This document shows positions 1 to 6,046 of a stretch of DNA of 6,205 nt, piece after piece. How positions within the stretch are numbered: the first letter of the stretch is position 1; each line of letters starts with the position of its first letter. This stretch comes from an uncultured Lachnospiraceae bacterium. GTDB lineage: Bacteria; Bacillota; Clostridia; Lachnospirales; Lachnospiraceae. The notes under the pieces were generated by a model. The model made no database searches and was not told the origin of the DNA. It saw only the letters and a program-made list of their open reading frames with translations. The stretch is taken from contig USJG01000134.1 of assembly GCA_900554925.1 (NCBI GenBank), forward strand, positions 1 to 6,205, written 5' to 3'. Made by a program: the position numbers and the translations under genes.

Positions 1-926
1 CCGTATTCCTGGGCGAGCAGCTGGAGGATGTGGTAAAGCAGCTGGTTGAGACCGGTGATGCTACTCATTCCATCCAGGGCGGTAAACTGTTGACCGGCGT
101 ATCCACTCTGCCGGATCTGGATAAGGATGCCACCGACCGTAACAGAACTTCACCGTTTGCTTTCACCGGCAACAAGTTTGAGTTCCGTATGGTAGGTAGT
201 GCAGACTCCATCGCCAGCCCCAACACCACTCTGAACGCTATCGTTGCAGAAGCTTTCTGCGAGGCAGCAGACATTCTGGAGAAAGCAGACGATTTCGATA
301 TTGCCGTACACGATCTGATCAAGAAGTACCTGACCGAGCATCAGAGAATCATCTTCAACGGCAACGGCTATTCTGAGGAGTGGGTAGAAGAGGCAGCCAG
401 AAGAGGACTTCCCAACATCAAGTCCATGGTAGAGGCTTCCGAGACCCTGACCACCGAGAAGTCTATCAAACTGTTCGAGAAGTTCGGTATCTTCACCAAA
501 GCTGAGCTGGAATCCCGCGAGGAGGTTCTGTATGAGACCTACTCCAAGACCATCAACATCGAAGCTCTGACCATGGTAGATATGGCGAAGAAGCAGTACA
601 TTCCCGCAGTTATGGGGTATACCAGGACTCTGGCGGATACCGTACTGGCTGTTAAGAGTGCAGGTGCGGATGCAACCGTACAGACCACTGTACTGAAGAG
701 CATTTCCGAGAAGCTGGCTGAGGCACAGGCTGCAGAGACTGCTCTGGAGGATAAGCTGGCTGAGGCAGCAGGCATCGAAGATCCCAAGAAGCTTGCTTTC
801 TTCTATAAAGATGTGGTACATACCGCAATGGATGACCTGAGAACTCCCGTAGATGAACTGGAGATGATGGTTGACAAGAAGGTATGGCCAGTACCTGCCT
901 ATGGTGATCTGATCTTTGAAGTATAA
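1..926 (+). CDS. glnN: Type III glutamine synthetase, C-terminal part (5' end outside window)
   Basis: The reading frame is open from the first bases (codons from position 3) to TAA at 924-926, giving about 307 codons. Type III glutamine synthetases are usually near 700 residues, so this is roughly the C-terminal 45%. The enzyme joins ammonia to glutamate using ATP in the cytoplasm and is a main route of nitrogen assimilation. The diagnostic stretch NRTSPFAFTGNKFEFR (bases 141-188) matches the GSIII version of the substrate-binding region; its NR and EFR elements correspond to the Arg-bearing NRS and E-x-R motifs of GSI (alignment from memory). SADSIASPNTTLNAIVAEAF follows directly. The C-terminus is the long helical region expected of GSIII, with an Ala/Glu-rich coiled-coil-like part near 660-780. 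Codon use is strongly biased (ACC, CTG, AAG, CCC), unlike the next gene, as expected for a highly expressed enzyme. A terminator follows 48 nt after the stop. The GTG at position 30 is internal and is not a start. Confidence 0.95.
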   Translation, partial: VFLGEQLEDVVKQLVETGDATHSIQGGKLLTGVSTLPDLDKDATDRNRTSPFAFTGNKFEFRMVGSADSIASPNTTLNAIVAEAFCEAADILEKADDFDIAVHDLIKKYLTEHQRIIFNGNGYSEEWVEEAARRGLPNIKSMVEASETLTTEKSIKLFEKFGIFTKAELESREEVLYETYSKTINIEALTMVDMAKKQYIPAVMGYTRTLADTVLAVKSAGADATVQTTVLKSISEKLAEAQAAETALEDKLAEAAGIEDPKKLAFFYKDVVHTAMDDLRTPVDELEMMVDKKVWPVPAYGDLIFEV

Positions 927-973
927 ACAGCATTGTAAAATACCATCATACGTTTCTCTCATTGTGTTGAATA

Positions 974-1010
974 AAAACGGGGCTTGCCGCAGGACGGTGG
1001 GCCTCGTTTT
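974..1010 (+). terminator. Intrinsic terminator of the glutamine synthetase gene
   Basis: AAAACGGGGC (974-983) pairs with GCCTCGTTTT (1001-1010) as a 10-bp stem with one G-U pair. The 17-nt loop can form a small inner CCG/CGG hairpin. The upper stem is GC-rich, the right arm ends in TTTT, and the left arm is matched by AAAA. It lies 48 nt after the stop codon, so the downstream membrane protein gene probably has its own promoter. Confidence 0.75.
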
Positions 1011-1053
1011 GCAGTTATGTATGTTTCTTGTCATTGCTATGGGGAAAATCCTG

Positions 1054-1062
1054 TGTTATGAT
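1054..1062 (+). promoter_or_regulatory. Extended -10 promoter for the membrane protein gene
   Basis: TGTTATGAT is an extended -10 element (TGn at 1054-1056, TATGAT at 1057-1062). No -35 sits at ideal spacing: TTGTCA at 1028-1033 would be 23 nt away, which fits an extended -10 promoter that does not depend on a -35. The start of transcription expected about 7 nt downstream is near 1069, the first base of the first plausible start codon. Confidence 0.5.
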
Positions 1063-1068
1063 AACTGC

Positions 1069-2790
1069 ATGATGAAAAATATACTGAAAAATAAGAAATT
1101 CTGGAAAATTATCTGTATTCTTGCAATCATTGCATATACAGCAAAAAATTTATTTATTGGTGCTGATACGGACGAAGGCTATGGTATTATGGTGGGCTAT
1201 CGTCTTGCCATGGGAGACCGGCTGCTGCTTGAAATGTGGGAGCCACACCAGACTTCCGCCATTTTTACGGCAGTTTTTATCAGGCTGTTTGTGATGCTGA
1301 CCGGTGGAGTGAATTATCTGAATCTATTTTTACGGCTCGTATTTTTCCCAATCCAGGCGTGCGTCAGCGTCTTTCTATATAAGACGATCCGCAGGACGGT
1401 GCCGCAGATGGATGAGAATGTGGCAGCACTGATGGGGCTTCTCTACTATGTGACAACACCCAAGTCCATTTTTATTCCGGAGTATTCCAATCTTCATAAC
1501 TGGTTCTTTGCACTTATGGTGCTGTGCCTTCTGAGATACTTCGGAGCGAAGGACTCCGAGGGCAGACAGACAGCAGGAGAGCTGCGGTGGCTGGTGCTGG
1601 CAGGTATATTCATGACCTGTGATGTGCTGGCTTATCCCAGTATGGTACTGGTATTTTTGTGCTGCCTGGTATTTCTGCTGGTGCGCAGATCAGAGAAAAA
1701 ATGGAAAGAACTCTGTGCTTATGTACTGCCCTGTGTGGCAAGTGCGGCAGTAATGTTTACATATCTTCTGAGTTATATGACACTGCAGAAAATGTTGGAG
1801 ATGGCAGGCGAGATCCTGGGAGAGGGGTCCCATCAGACTACTGTGGGAGAAAAATTGTTGGGATGGGGGTCAAGCCTGGGCGAGATGGCCATGATCCTTC
1901 TGTGTGCCCTGCTGCTGTCTCTGGGGATCCGATGGTTTATAGAGAAGGTATGGAAGAAAAAACTTCCCGGACTGCTGCAGCTTCCGGGCATGCTGTTTTT
2001 CGTAATTGTATTTCTGATCCAGATCTGGTTCTGGCTGTTCAGTTCCTTTAATGCAATTTACCCGCAGCTTTTGCTGATGGCAGTATCTCTGACGGGATGT
2101 TATATCTATCTACGCAGAGACAAGACGGAAAAGCTGTTCTATGAACTGATCCTGCTGGCATTTGTCAATTATTTTTCGGTACTTCTGTTGTCTAACTGGG
2201 GACCGATGCTGCTGGTCACCTATCTCATTATGGGAGCAGTGGCCGGATTGGTATGTCTGGGAGACTACTGGCAGAAGGAAAACACCGCAGGAAAGAAGGC
2301 AATTCAGATCCTGTGCCTGATCCTTGTGCTTGGGAATGCATTTTCCTATACCTGGCTGATTCTGGGATCCCAGGAATATCATGCCTATGTGATTCAAAAT
2401 GTGCGTGGCATCAACAGAGAGGGATTACGCGCCGGAATCCTCACGGATTATATGACTGCATACCGTTACAACAATAATCTGGCTGTATGGCCGGAGGCCG
2501 TGCCGGACGGCAGTACCGTGCTTTATGTGGGACCGTCCCAGTTCTATTGTATGCTCGGAGAACATAAGCAGGCATCCCCCGATACGATCTGCTCCATGAT
2601 CTATGATGAGCGTCTGTTGGACTACTGGAAGATCAATCCGGACAGATATCCGGATGTGGTGGTATTTGAAAGCTGTTATGGAGATATTGCCCAGGAAGGA
2701 GAGAACAGCTTTATCTGGAACTGGTTGATGGAGGATTTTAAGCCTGCAGAGAGGAAGGATTACCCCTATATCACGGTGTTTATGCGATGA
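1069..2790 (+). CDS. Polytopic membrane protein, probable GT-C (GT39/PMT-like) glycosyltransferase
   Basis: This is a 573-residue integral membrane protein with about 12-14 hydrophobic segments (roughly residues 12-30, 62-80, 83-104, 118-135, 143-158, 172-206, 215-236, 272-290, 303-348, 357-397, 411-432) and a soluble tail of about 140 residues. After the first segment comes GADTDEGYG (D33, D35, E36), which resembles the acidic motif in the first external loop of GT-C enzymes of the GT39/ArnT type. These transfer sugars from polyprenyl-phosphate carriers outside the membrane. WEPHQ (57-61) lies where those families often carry a His/Pro motif. Acceptor and sugar cannot be inferred. The frame runs upstream to a TTG at 916, but that stretch contains the glnN terminator. 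I chose ATG 1069 (an adjacent ATG follows at 1072) because it directly precedes the basic N-terminus MMKNILKNKK. No Shine-Dalgarno is visible before 1021, 1039, 1069 or 1072. It could also be an uncharacterised membrane protein without transferase activity. Confidence 0.65.
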   Translation: MMKNILKNKKFWKIICILAIIAYTAKNLFIGADTDEGYGIMVGYRLAMGDRLLLEMWEPHQTSAIFTAVFIRLFVMLTGGVNYLNLFLRLVFFPIQACVSVFLYKTIRRTVPQMDENVAALMGLLYYVTTPKSIFIPEYSNLHNWFFALMVLCLLRYFGAKDSEGRQTAGELRWLVLAGIFMTCDVLAYPSMVLVFLCCLVFLLVRRSEKKWKELCAYVLPCVASAAVMFTYLLSYMTLQKMLEMAGEILGEGSHQTTVGEKLLGWGSSLGEMAMILLCALLLSLGIRWFIEKVWKKKLPGLLQLPGMLFFVIVFLIQIWFWLFSSFNAIYPQLLLMAVSLTGCYIYLRRDKTEKLFYELILLAFVNYFSVLLLSNWGPMLLVTYLIMGAVAGLVCLGDYWQKENTAGKKAIQILCLILVLGNAFSYTWLILGSQEYHAYVIQNVRGINREGLRAGILTDYMTAYRYNNNLAVWPEAVPDGSTVLYVGPSQFYCMLGEHKQASPDTICSMIYDERLLDYWKINPDRYPDVVVFESCYGDIAQEGENSFIWNWLMEDFKPAERKDYPYITVFMR

Positions 2791-2847
2791 TTTTACGGAA
2801 ATTGTTCTAATTTCATATATTTTTTTAAATTTTTTTTAAATTAGGTA

Positions 2848-2876
2848 TTGCAAAAAAGGAACAGATAGTGTATACT
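2848..2876 (+). promoter_or_regulatory. Sigma-A-type promoter of tRNA-Gln with upstream A/T tracts
   Basis: TTGCAA (2848-2853), a 17-nt spacer and TATACT (2871-2876) form a near-consensus promoter with expected transcription start near 2883, about 12 nt before the mature tRNA. T- and A-tracts at 2817-2842 immediately upstream look like an UP element, as is common for stable-RNA promoters. The whole stretch 2791-2894 holds no gene; I see no convincing terminator hairpin for the upstream membrane protein gene here. Confidence 0.75.
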
Positions 2877-2894
2877 TCATCAAGTAAACGACAT

Positions 2895-2966
2895 AGGGCT
2901 ATCGCCAAACGGTAAGGCAACGGACTCTGACTCCGTCATTTCAAGGTTCGAATCCTTGTAGCCCTG
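2895..2966 (+). tRNA. tRNA-Gln, anticodon CTG
   Basis: The full cloverleaf can be drawn. Acceptor AGGGCTA (2895-2901) pairs with TAGCCCT (2959-2965). The D stem is GCC (2904-2906)/GGC (2916-2918). The anticodon stem ACGGA/TCCGT (2920-2924, 2932-2936) encloses loop CTCTGAC, which gives anticodon CTG (2927-2929) and reads CAG. The variable loop is 5 nt. T stem CAAGG/CCTTG (2942-2946, 2954-2958) encloses TTCGAAT. The discriminator is G2966. The 3' CCA is not encoded (next bases CTA) and must be added by tRNA nucleotidyltransferase. It is transcribed alone between its own promoter and terminator. Confidence 0.97.
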
Positions 2967-2968
2967 CT

Positions 2969-3000
2969 AAAAATCCATGAGCTGATGCTCATGGATTTTT
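2969..3000 (+). terminator. Intrinsic terminator of tRNA-Gln
   Basis: A perfect 14-bp stem joins 2969-2982 (AAAAATCCATGAGC) to 2987-3000 (GCTCATGGATTTTT) around a TGAT loop. The right arm ends in TTTTT. It starts two bases after the discriminator base, so the tRNA precursor has a very short 3' trailer before the hairpin. Confidence 0.92.
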
Positions 3001-3024
3001 GTATGTATAGAAATTTAGATGCTG

Positions 3025-3051
3025 TTGCTTTGGAGAAGTTCGTGTTATAAT
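3025..3051 (+). promoter_or_regulatory. Promoter of the thioesterase-cvfB-CPBP operon
   Basis: TATAAT (3046-3051) is a consensus -10 preceded by TGT (3043-3045), an extended -10. TTGCTT (3025-3030) is a partial -35 at a short 15-nt spacing. Expected transcription start is near 3058, leaving an AT-rich leader of about 67 nt. The leader contains AATATT twice (3061-3066 and 3077-3082) but nothing I can identify as a known fatty-acid regulator operator. Confidence 0.7.
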
Positions 3052-3124
3052 TTCCATATTAATATTTTACAATAATAATATTTATGACAAAACTTATCTA
3101 ATCAGGAAGGACAGAGAATAGAAA

Positions 3125-3841
3125 ATGTACAGTTATAACAGCAGGATCAGATACAGTGAGTTAGATGAAAACGGACAATTGAAAATAGAGGCATTGCTGG
3201 ATTACTTTCAGGACTGCTCTACTTTTCATTCTGAGGATATAGGACTTGGAGTAGACTATCTGAAAAAGCAGCATATGGTTTGGGTCATGTCCTCCTGGCA
3301 GATTGTGGTAGAGAGGTATCCAAGGCTTGGAGAGGAAGTGACAGTAGGAACAGCGCCCTATGAATTTAAGGGTTTTATCGGGTATCGTAATTTCCTTATG
3401 ACAGATGCCAAAGGAAAGAGACTGGCCTGTGCCAATACGATCTGGAGTCTGATTGATACAGAGACTGGAAGGCCGGTAAGAGCTACGGAAGAAATGGTCA
3501 GGAAGTATGTTCTGGAGCCGAAACTTGATATGGATTACGCACCCAGAAGAATACAGTTTCCCGAAGAGGGAAAAAAGGGGGAGCCGGTACAGATCAGGGC
3601 ACATCATCTGGATACCAATCATCATGTAAATAACGGGCAGTATGTTAGAATAGCCATAGACAGTCTTTTAAAAGAGTGTCATATCAGACAGCTTCGAGCA
3701 GAGTACAAAAAACAGGTATATTTAAATGATGTGCTTATTCCTTATGTTTCCTGTACACAGGAGGGTAAGTACATTGTTGTTTTGAAGGACCAGGAAGAGA
3801 ATATCTGCTGCATCGTGGAGCTTCAGGAAGAAAGGAAATAG
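3125..3841 (+). CDS. Acyl-ACP thioesterase (hotdog fold, FatA/FatB-related bacterial family)
   Basis: The 238-residue product matches the usual length of bacterial acyl-ACP thioesterases (tandem hotdog domains, about 240-250). The family hydrolyses fatty acyl-ACP, releasing free fatty acid from type II fatty acid synthesis in the cytoplasm. The first hotdog domain spans about residues 1-125, opening with YSYNSRIRYSELDENGQ and the helix IEALLDYFQDCSTFHSEDIG. The second starts near 152 and carries the signature HHLDTNHHVNNGQYV (161-174); D163, N165 and H167 match the Asp-x-Asn-x-His active-site motif. The next strand, AEYKKQVYLND (192-202), has Gln197 and Val198 where plant FatB enzymes have Glu-Cys (see findings). 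ATG 3125 is the only sensible start; AGGAAGG at 3104-3110 is a somewhat distant ribosome binding site (14 nt). It is the first gene of a likely three-gene operon. Substrate chain length cannot be read from sequence. Confidence 0.91.
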   Translation: MYSYNSRIRYSELDENGQLKIEALLDYFQDCSTFHSEDIGLGVDYLKKQHMVWVMSSWQIVVERYPRLGEEVTVGTAPYEFKGFIGYRNFLMTDAKGKRLACANTIWSLIDTETGRPVRATEEMVRKYVLEPKLDMDYAPRRIQFPEEGKKGEPVQIRAHHLDTNHHVNNGQYVRIAIDSLLKECHIRQLRAEYKKQVYLNDVLIPYVSCTQEGKYIVVLKDQEENICCIVELQEERK

Positions 3842-3847
3842 ACGAAA

Positions 3848-4690
3848 GTGATAGAATTAGGAAAAACACAGGAACTGATTATCGTAAAAAAGGTGGAATT
3901 TGGAGTATATCTGGCAGATGCCGGAGAGGGAGCTGAAGCTGCACAGAAAGTGCTTCTGCCGGGAAAAGAGGTGTCGCCGGAGGCTAAAGTAGGAGATACG
4001 GTTACAGTGTTTGTTTACAGAGATTCCAAGGATCGGATGATTGCAACCATCAGGCAGCCGGAGTTTTCCGTTGGGGAAACAGCAGTGCTTACAGTGAAAG
4101 AAACTGGAAAAATAGGTGCATTTCTCGGCTGGAGGCTGGAAAAGGATCTGCTTCTTCCATTTAAAGAGCAGACAAAGAGGGTGACAGCCGGAGAAGAATG
4201 CCTGGTTGCATTGTATATAGATAAAAGCGGCCGGTTATGCACTACCATGAAGGTGTATCCTTACCTTAAAACAGGCAGTCCTTATCAGAAGGACGATCAG
4301 GTAGAAGGCATTGTCTATGAGATCAATGAAAAGTACGGTGTATTTGTAGCAGTGGATGACTGCTATCAGGCGTTGATTCCCAAAAAGGAACCAGCCCTTG
4401 GGGTTAAAGTGGGAGATCGTATAAAGGCTCGTGTTTCAGAGGTATTGGAGGATGGAAAGCTTACGTTAAGTCTTAGGGATAAGGCTTATATACAGATAAA
4501 TAAGGATGCGGACAAAATCATGGAAATGCTGGAAAAAGAAGGAGGAAGGCTTCCTTTCAATGATAAGGCGGATCCGGAATTGATTAGACGATCCACCGGT
4601 ATGAGCAAGAACGAATTTAAGCGGGCGGTGGGGCATCTGTATAAGCAAAGGCTTATTCTAATAGAGCAGGATGGGATCAAAAGAGTATAA
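3848..4690 (+). CDS. cvfB: CvfB/YitL-family S1-domain RNA-binding protein
   Basis: The 280-residue product has the layout of CvfB (YitL), a cytoplasmic RNA-binding regulator linked to virulence gene expression in staphylococci. It has a degenerate S1-like barrel at about 3-68, a second S1-like barrel at about 72-135 and a canonical S1 domain at about 148-211. The last contains VEGIVYEINEKYGVFVAV, then VKVGDRIKARVSEV and GKLTLSLRDK. A winged-helix-like C-terminus (about 222-280) includes IRRSTGMSKNEFKRAVGHLYKQ, which resembles a helix-turn-helix. The start is GTG 3848, supported by AAAGGA at 3831-3836 and by the first S1 barrel beginning at once; the next Met (64) would delete that barrel. The thioesterase stop is 6 nt upstream and its 3' end supplies the ribosome binding site, so the two are probably translationally coupled. 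The RNA targets in this organism are unknown. Confidence 0.87.
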   Translation: MIELGKTQELIIVKKVEFGVYLADAGEGAEAAQKVLLPGKEVSPEAKVGDTVTVFVYRDSKDRMIATIRQPEFSVGETAVLTVKETGKIGAFLGWRLEKDLLLPFKEQTKRVTAGEECLVALYIDKSGRLCTTMKVYPYLKTGSPYQKDDQVEGIVYEINEKYGVFVAVDDCYQALIPKKEPALGVKVGDRIKARVSEVLEDGKLTLSLRDKAYIQINKDADKIMEMLEKEGGRLPFNDKADPELIRRSTGMSKNEFKRAVGHLYKQRLILIEQDGIKRV

Positions 4691-4714
4691 GTAAGAGAGG
4701 ATAAGGCGGGCAGG

Positions 4715-5671
4715 ATGAACAGTAAAAAAGCAAATTGGGCATTTTTAATAACAATAATAGGATATATTATACTTTCCTGTGGAATTGCATTTTTATTTCC
4801 AAGGCTGGCAGACAGCCTTTTCTGGAGTAATTTTCTTTGTGAAATTGCAGTTATATTGCCGATTTTGATTTTTATGCTGGCATCTAAGGAAAAACCTCTG
4901 GCTTTTTTGGGATTTCGCAGGATAAAGCCAGGGTCAGCGCTGATGATCGTATTGTTTACTTTTTTAACTATGCCCCTTGTGACACTGTTAAACCTTTTTT
5001 CTCAGTTTTGGGTGGATAATGAAGTGACGCTTATGATAGAGAACATGAACGTTGCCCGGATGCCCTTTGGCCTTCTGTATCTGTCCATAGGAATTATTGC
5101 GCCGATATTTGAAGAAACGGCATGCAGAGGAGCTTTTTACCGTTCTTACAGGAAATCAGGAAGTGCGTTTAAGGCAATGATACTTTCTGCCATTATTTTT
5201 GCCCTGATCCATATGAATTTCAATCAGGCAGCCTACGCCTTTGCAATAGGAATCCTGGCAGTGCTTCTTGTGGAAGCAACAGGAAGCCTCTGGTCCTCCA
5301 TTCTTTATCATGGCCTGATCAACGGAAGCCAGGCTGTGCTTATGTATTTCACATTGAAGGCAGATCCGGATGTATATAGCCAGTCGGCAGCGCTGGTGAC
5401 CAATGATCTTCTGCTTATTTCGCTGGGAATTTATCTGATACTGACAGCAGTGACGCTTCCTTTGGCATGGGCTGTGCTTATATGGCTCAGCGGGCATGAG
5501 GGAAGAAGCGGCGTATTGTCAGATATATGGAATAGAAGAAAAGAAAAAAAGGACAAGATGATCACAATACCTTATGTATTGGCTCTTATCCTTTGCATTG
5601 GCATGATGACAGGCGCTTTTTTGTGGCTGATTGTCAAATTGCTTATGATGACAGGCGTGTCATTTTACTGA
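4715..5671 (+). CDS. CPBP-family (CAAX/Abi) intramembrane metalloprotease
   Basis: The 318-residue membrane protein has about eight hydrophobic segments (roughly 8-28, 39-56, 73-93, 119-132, 153-170, 173-190, 230-257, 283-312). It carries the CPBP motifs in order: EETACR (E133, E134, R138), FALIH (H166) and HGLIN (H199, N203), which together form the metal-binding glutamic-type active site within the membrane. Known relatives include Rce1-type CAAX proteases and bacterial proteins involved in bacteriocin self-immunity or maturation; no bacteriocin gene is visible here, so the substrate is unknown. A charged segment, NRRKEKKDK (273-281), precedes the last hydrophobic span. ATG 4715 is preceded by AAGGCGG (4703-4709) and AGAGAGG (4694-4700), 24 nt after cvfB, consistent with co-transcription. 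It converges with the minus-strand yjfB-like gene, the stops being 4 nt apart. All catalytic residues are present, so it is probably active. Confidence 0.92.
   Translation: MNSKKANWAFLITIIGYIILSCGIAFLFPRLADSLFWSNFLCEIAVILPILIFMLASKEKPLAFLGFRRIKPGSALMIVLFTFLTMPLVTLLNLFSQFWVDNEVTLMIENMNVARMPFGLLYLSIGIIAPIFEETACRGAFYRSYRKSGSAFKAMILSAIIFALIHMNFNQAAYAFAIGILAVLLVEATGSLWSSILYHGLINGSQAVLMYFTLKADPDVYSQSAALVTNDLLLISLGIYLILTAVTLPLAWAVLIWLSGHEGRSGVLSDIWNRRKEKKDKMITIPYVLALILCIGMMTGAFLWLIVKLLMMTGVSFY
5603..5657 (+). repeat. 13-bp direct repeat inside the protease 3' end
   Basis: ATGATGACAGGCG occurs at 5603-5615 and again at 5645-5657, 42 bp apart and in the same reading frame, encoding MMTG twice in the last hydrophobic region of the protease. 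The second copy also contributes to a small hairpin (ATGACA 5648-5653 with TGTCAT 5658-5663). Confidence 0.6.
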
Positions 5672-5675
5672 TTGA

Positions 5676-5864
5676 TTATACAAACATATCAAAATTGCTT
5701 CCAACATCGGGATTAACAGACAGTTCCATGGAGCGGTCTATCATGCTGATCAGACTGGCGCCTGCTGACTCAGAGCTTTCCAATGCCTTGTCAAGTACGG
5801 CAACGCTTACCTGGCTGCTGAGCTTCATATTTGCTAAGGCGGTTGATAATTCGGGAATATTCAT
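5676..5864 (-). CDS. yjfB: YjfB-family small protein (putative motility protein)
   Basis: The 62-residue product begins MNIPELSTALANMKLSSQVS and ends NPDVGSNFDMFV. This matches the pattern I remember for the YjfB family of putative motility proteins: an N-terminal Ile/Leu/Ser helix with a K-x-x-x-QV core, a middle VLxKALE helix, then a P-x-x-G-x-N-x-D tail. The family is named from Bacillus subtilis YjfB and its molecular role is not established. No signal peptide or membrane span is visible. On the minus strand, ATG (5864-5862) is preceded by AAAGGAGT (5878-5871), a near-ideal ribosome binding site 6 nt upstream. A promoter and a repeat-containing leader lie further upstream. No flagellar gene is in view. 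It converges with the protease gene, with 4 nt between the stops and no clear terminator on this strand. Confidence 0.85.
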   Translation of the reverse strand: MNIPELSTALANMKLSSQVSVAVLDKALESSESAGASLISMIDRSMELSVNPDVGSNFDMFV

Positions 5865-5886
5865 CTAATTACTCCTTTCAACATCT

Positions 5887-5994
5887 AAACTCGCATGAAA
5901 ACCAAATGCCGCCTTTGGCGTTACTTGGTTTTCTTAAATTACTTACAGGTGTAAACTCACAAACTCGCGCCTTTGGCGTCGCTTGGTTTTCCTA
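5887..5994 (-). repeat. Two imperfect copies of a 27-bp repeat in the yjfB leader
   Basis: Positions 5910-5936 and 5968-5994 match at 24 of 27 bases (differences at 5922, 5923 and 5934 relative to the first copy). Each contains the dyad CGCCTTTGGCG followed by CTTGGTTTTC. AAACTCG precedes both copies (5887-5893 and 5961-5967), but only the first has an extra 16 nt (5894-5909) between it and the dyad. An AAACTCAC/AAACTCGC tandem lies at 5953-5968. This looks like one repeat unit duplicated, with one copy shortened. On the minus strand it occupies most of the presumed untranslated leader of yjfB. Confidence 0.8.
5897..5933 (-). other. Long hairpin in the yjfB leader
   Basis: GAAAACCAA (5897-5905) pairs perfectly with TTGGTTTTC (5925-5933), enclosing a 4x4 internal loop and an inner CGCC-TTT-GGCG hairpin (5910-5920). 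The structure can form in either strand. In the yjfB transcript it ends about 18 nt before the ribosome binding site. On the plus strand it is followed by CTTAAATT and could act as a weak terminator for transcription coming from the protease operon. Confidence 0.65.
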
Positions 5995-6001
5995 TGCGCT
6001 C

Positions 6002-6030
6002 ATTATATCATAAGCAGGTAAAAAATGGAA
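6002..6030 (-). promoter_or_regulatory. Promoter of the yjfB-like gene
   Basis: Read on the minus strand, TTCCAT (6030-6025), a 17-nt spacer and consensus TATAAT (6007-6002) form a sigma-A-type promoter. Expected transcription start is near 5995, only a few bases before the outer repeat copy, giving a leader of about 130 nt. I looked for a SigD (flagellar) promoter pattern and did not find one. Confidence 0.6.
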
Positions 6031-6046
6031 TGGCTGGGAATTGGTT

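Noticed and set aside
150..1034. A 294-codon minus-strand open frame opposite glutamine synthetase
   Set aside because: It is antisense to a clearly conserved, codon-biased gene, has no recognisable protein features, and runs through the terminator region.
916..1068. Upstream extension of the membrane protein frame to a TTG at 916
   Set aside because: It overlaps the glnN stop, crosses the terminator stem at 974-1010, has no ribosome binding site, and its translation is unlike a membrane protein N-terminus.
1659..2051. A 130-codon plus-strand open frame inside the membrane protein gene
   Set aside because: It is a frame-shifted shadow of a long coherent membrane protein; its composition is irregular and no start signal is evident.
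2895..2966. tRNA-Gln as an integration (att) site
   Set aside because: No integrase gene and no repeat of the tRNA 3' end elsewhere in the window.
3054..3100. AT-rich inverted repeat (AATATT twice) in the thioesterase operon leader, considered as an operator
   Set aside because: The arms are only 6 bp and self-palindromic in very AT-rich DNA; it does not match the FapR or FabT operator patterns I know.
4715..5671. CPBP protease as part of a bacteriocin immunity or maturation system
   Set aside because: No small leader peptide, transporter or modification gene is present nearby; the only adjacent small gene fits the YjfB family.
5593..5868. A 91-codon plus-strand open frame opposite the yjfB-like gene
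   Set aside because: It overlaps the protease C-terminus and is antisense to the better-supported yjfB frame, which has a strong ribosome binding site and a family match.
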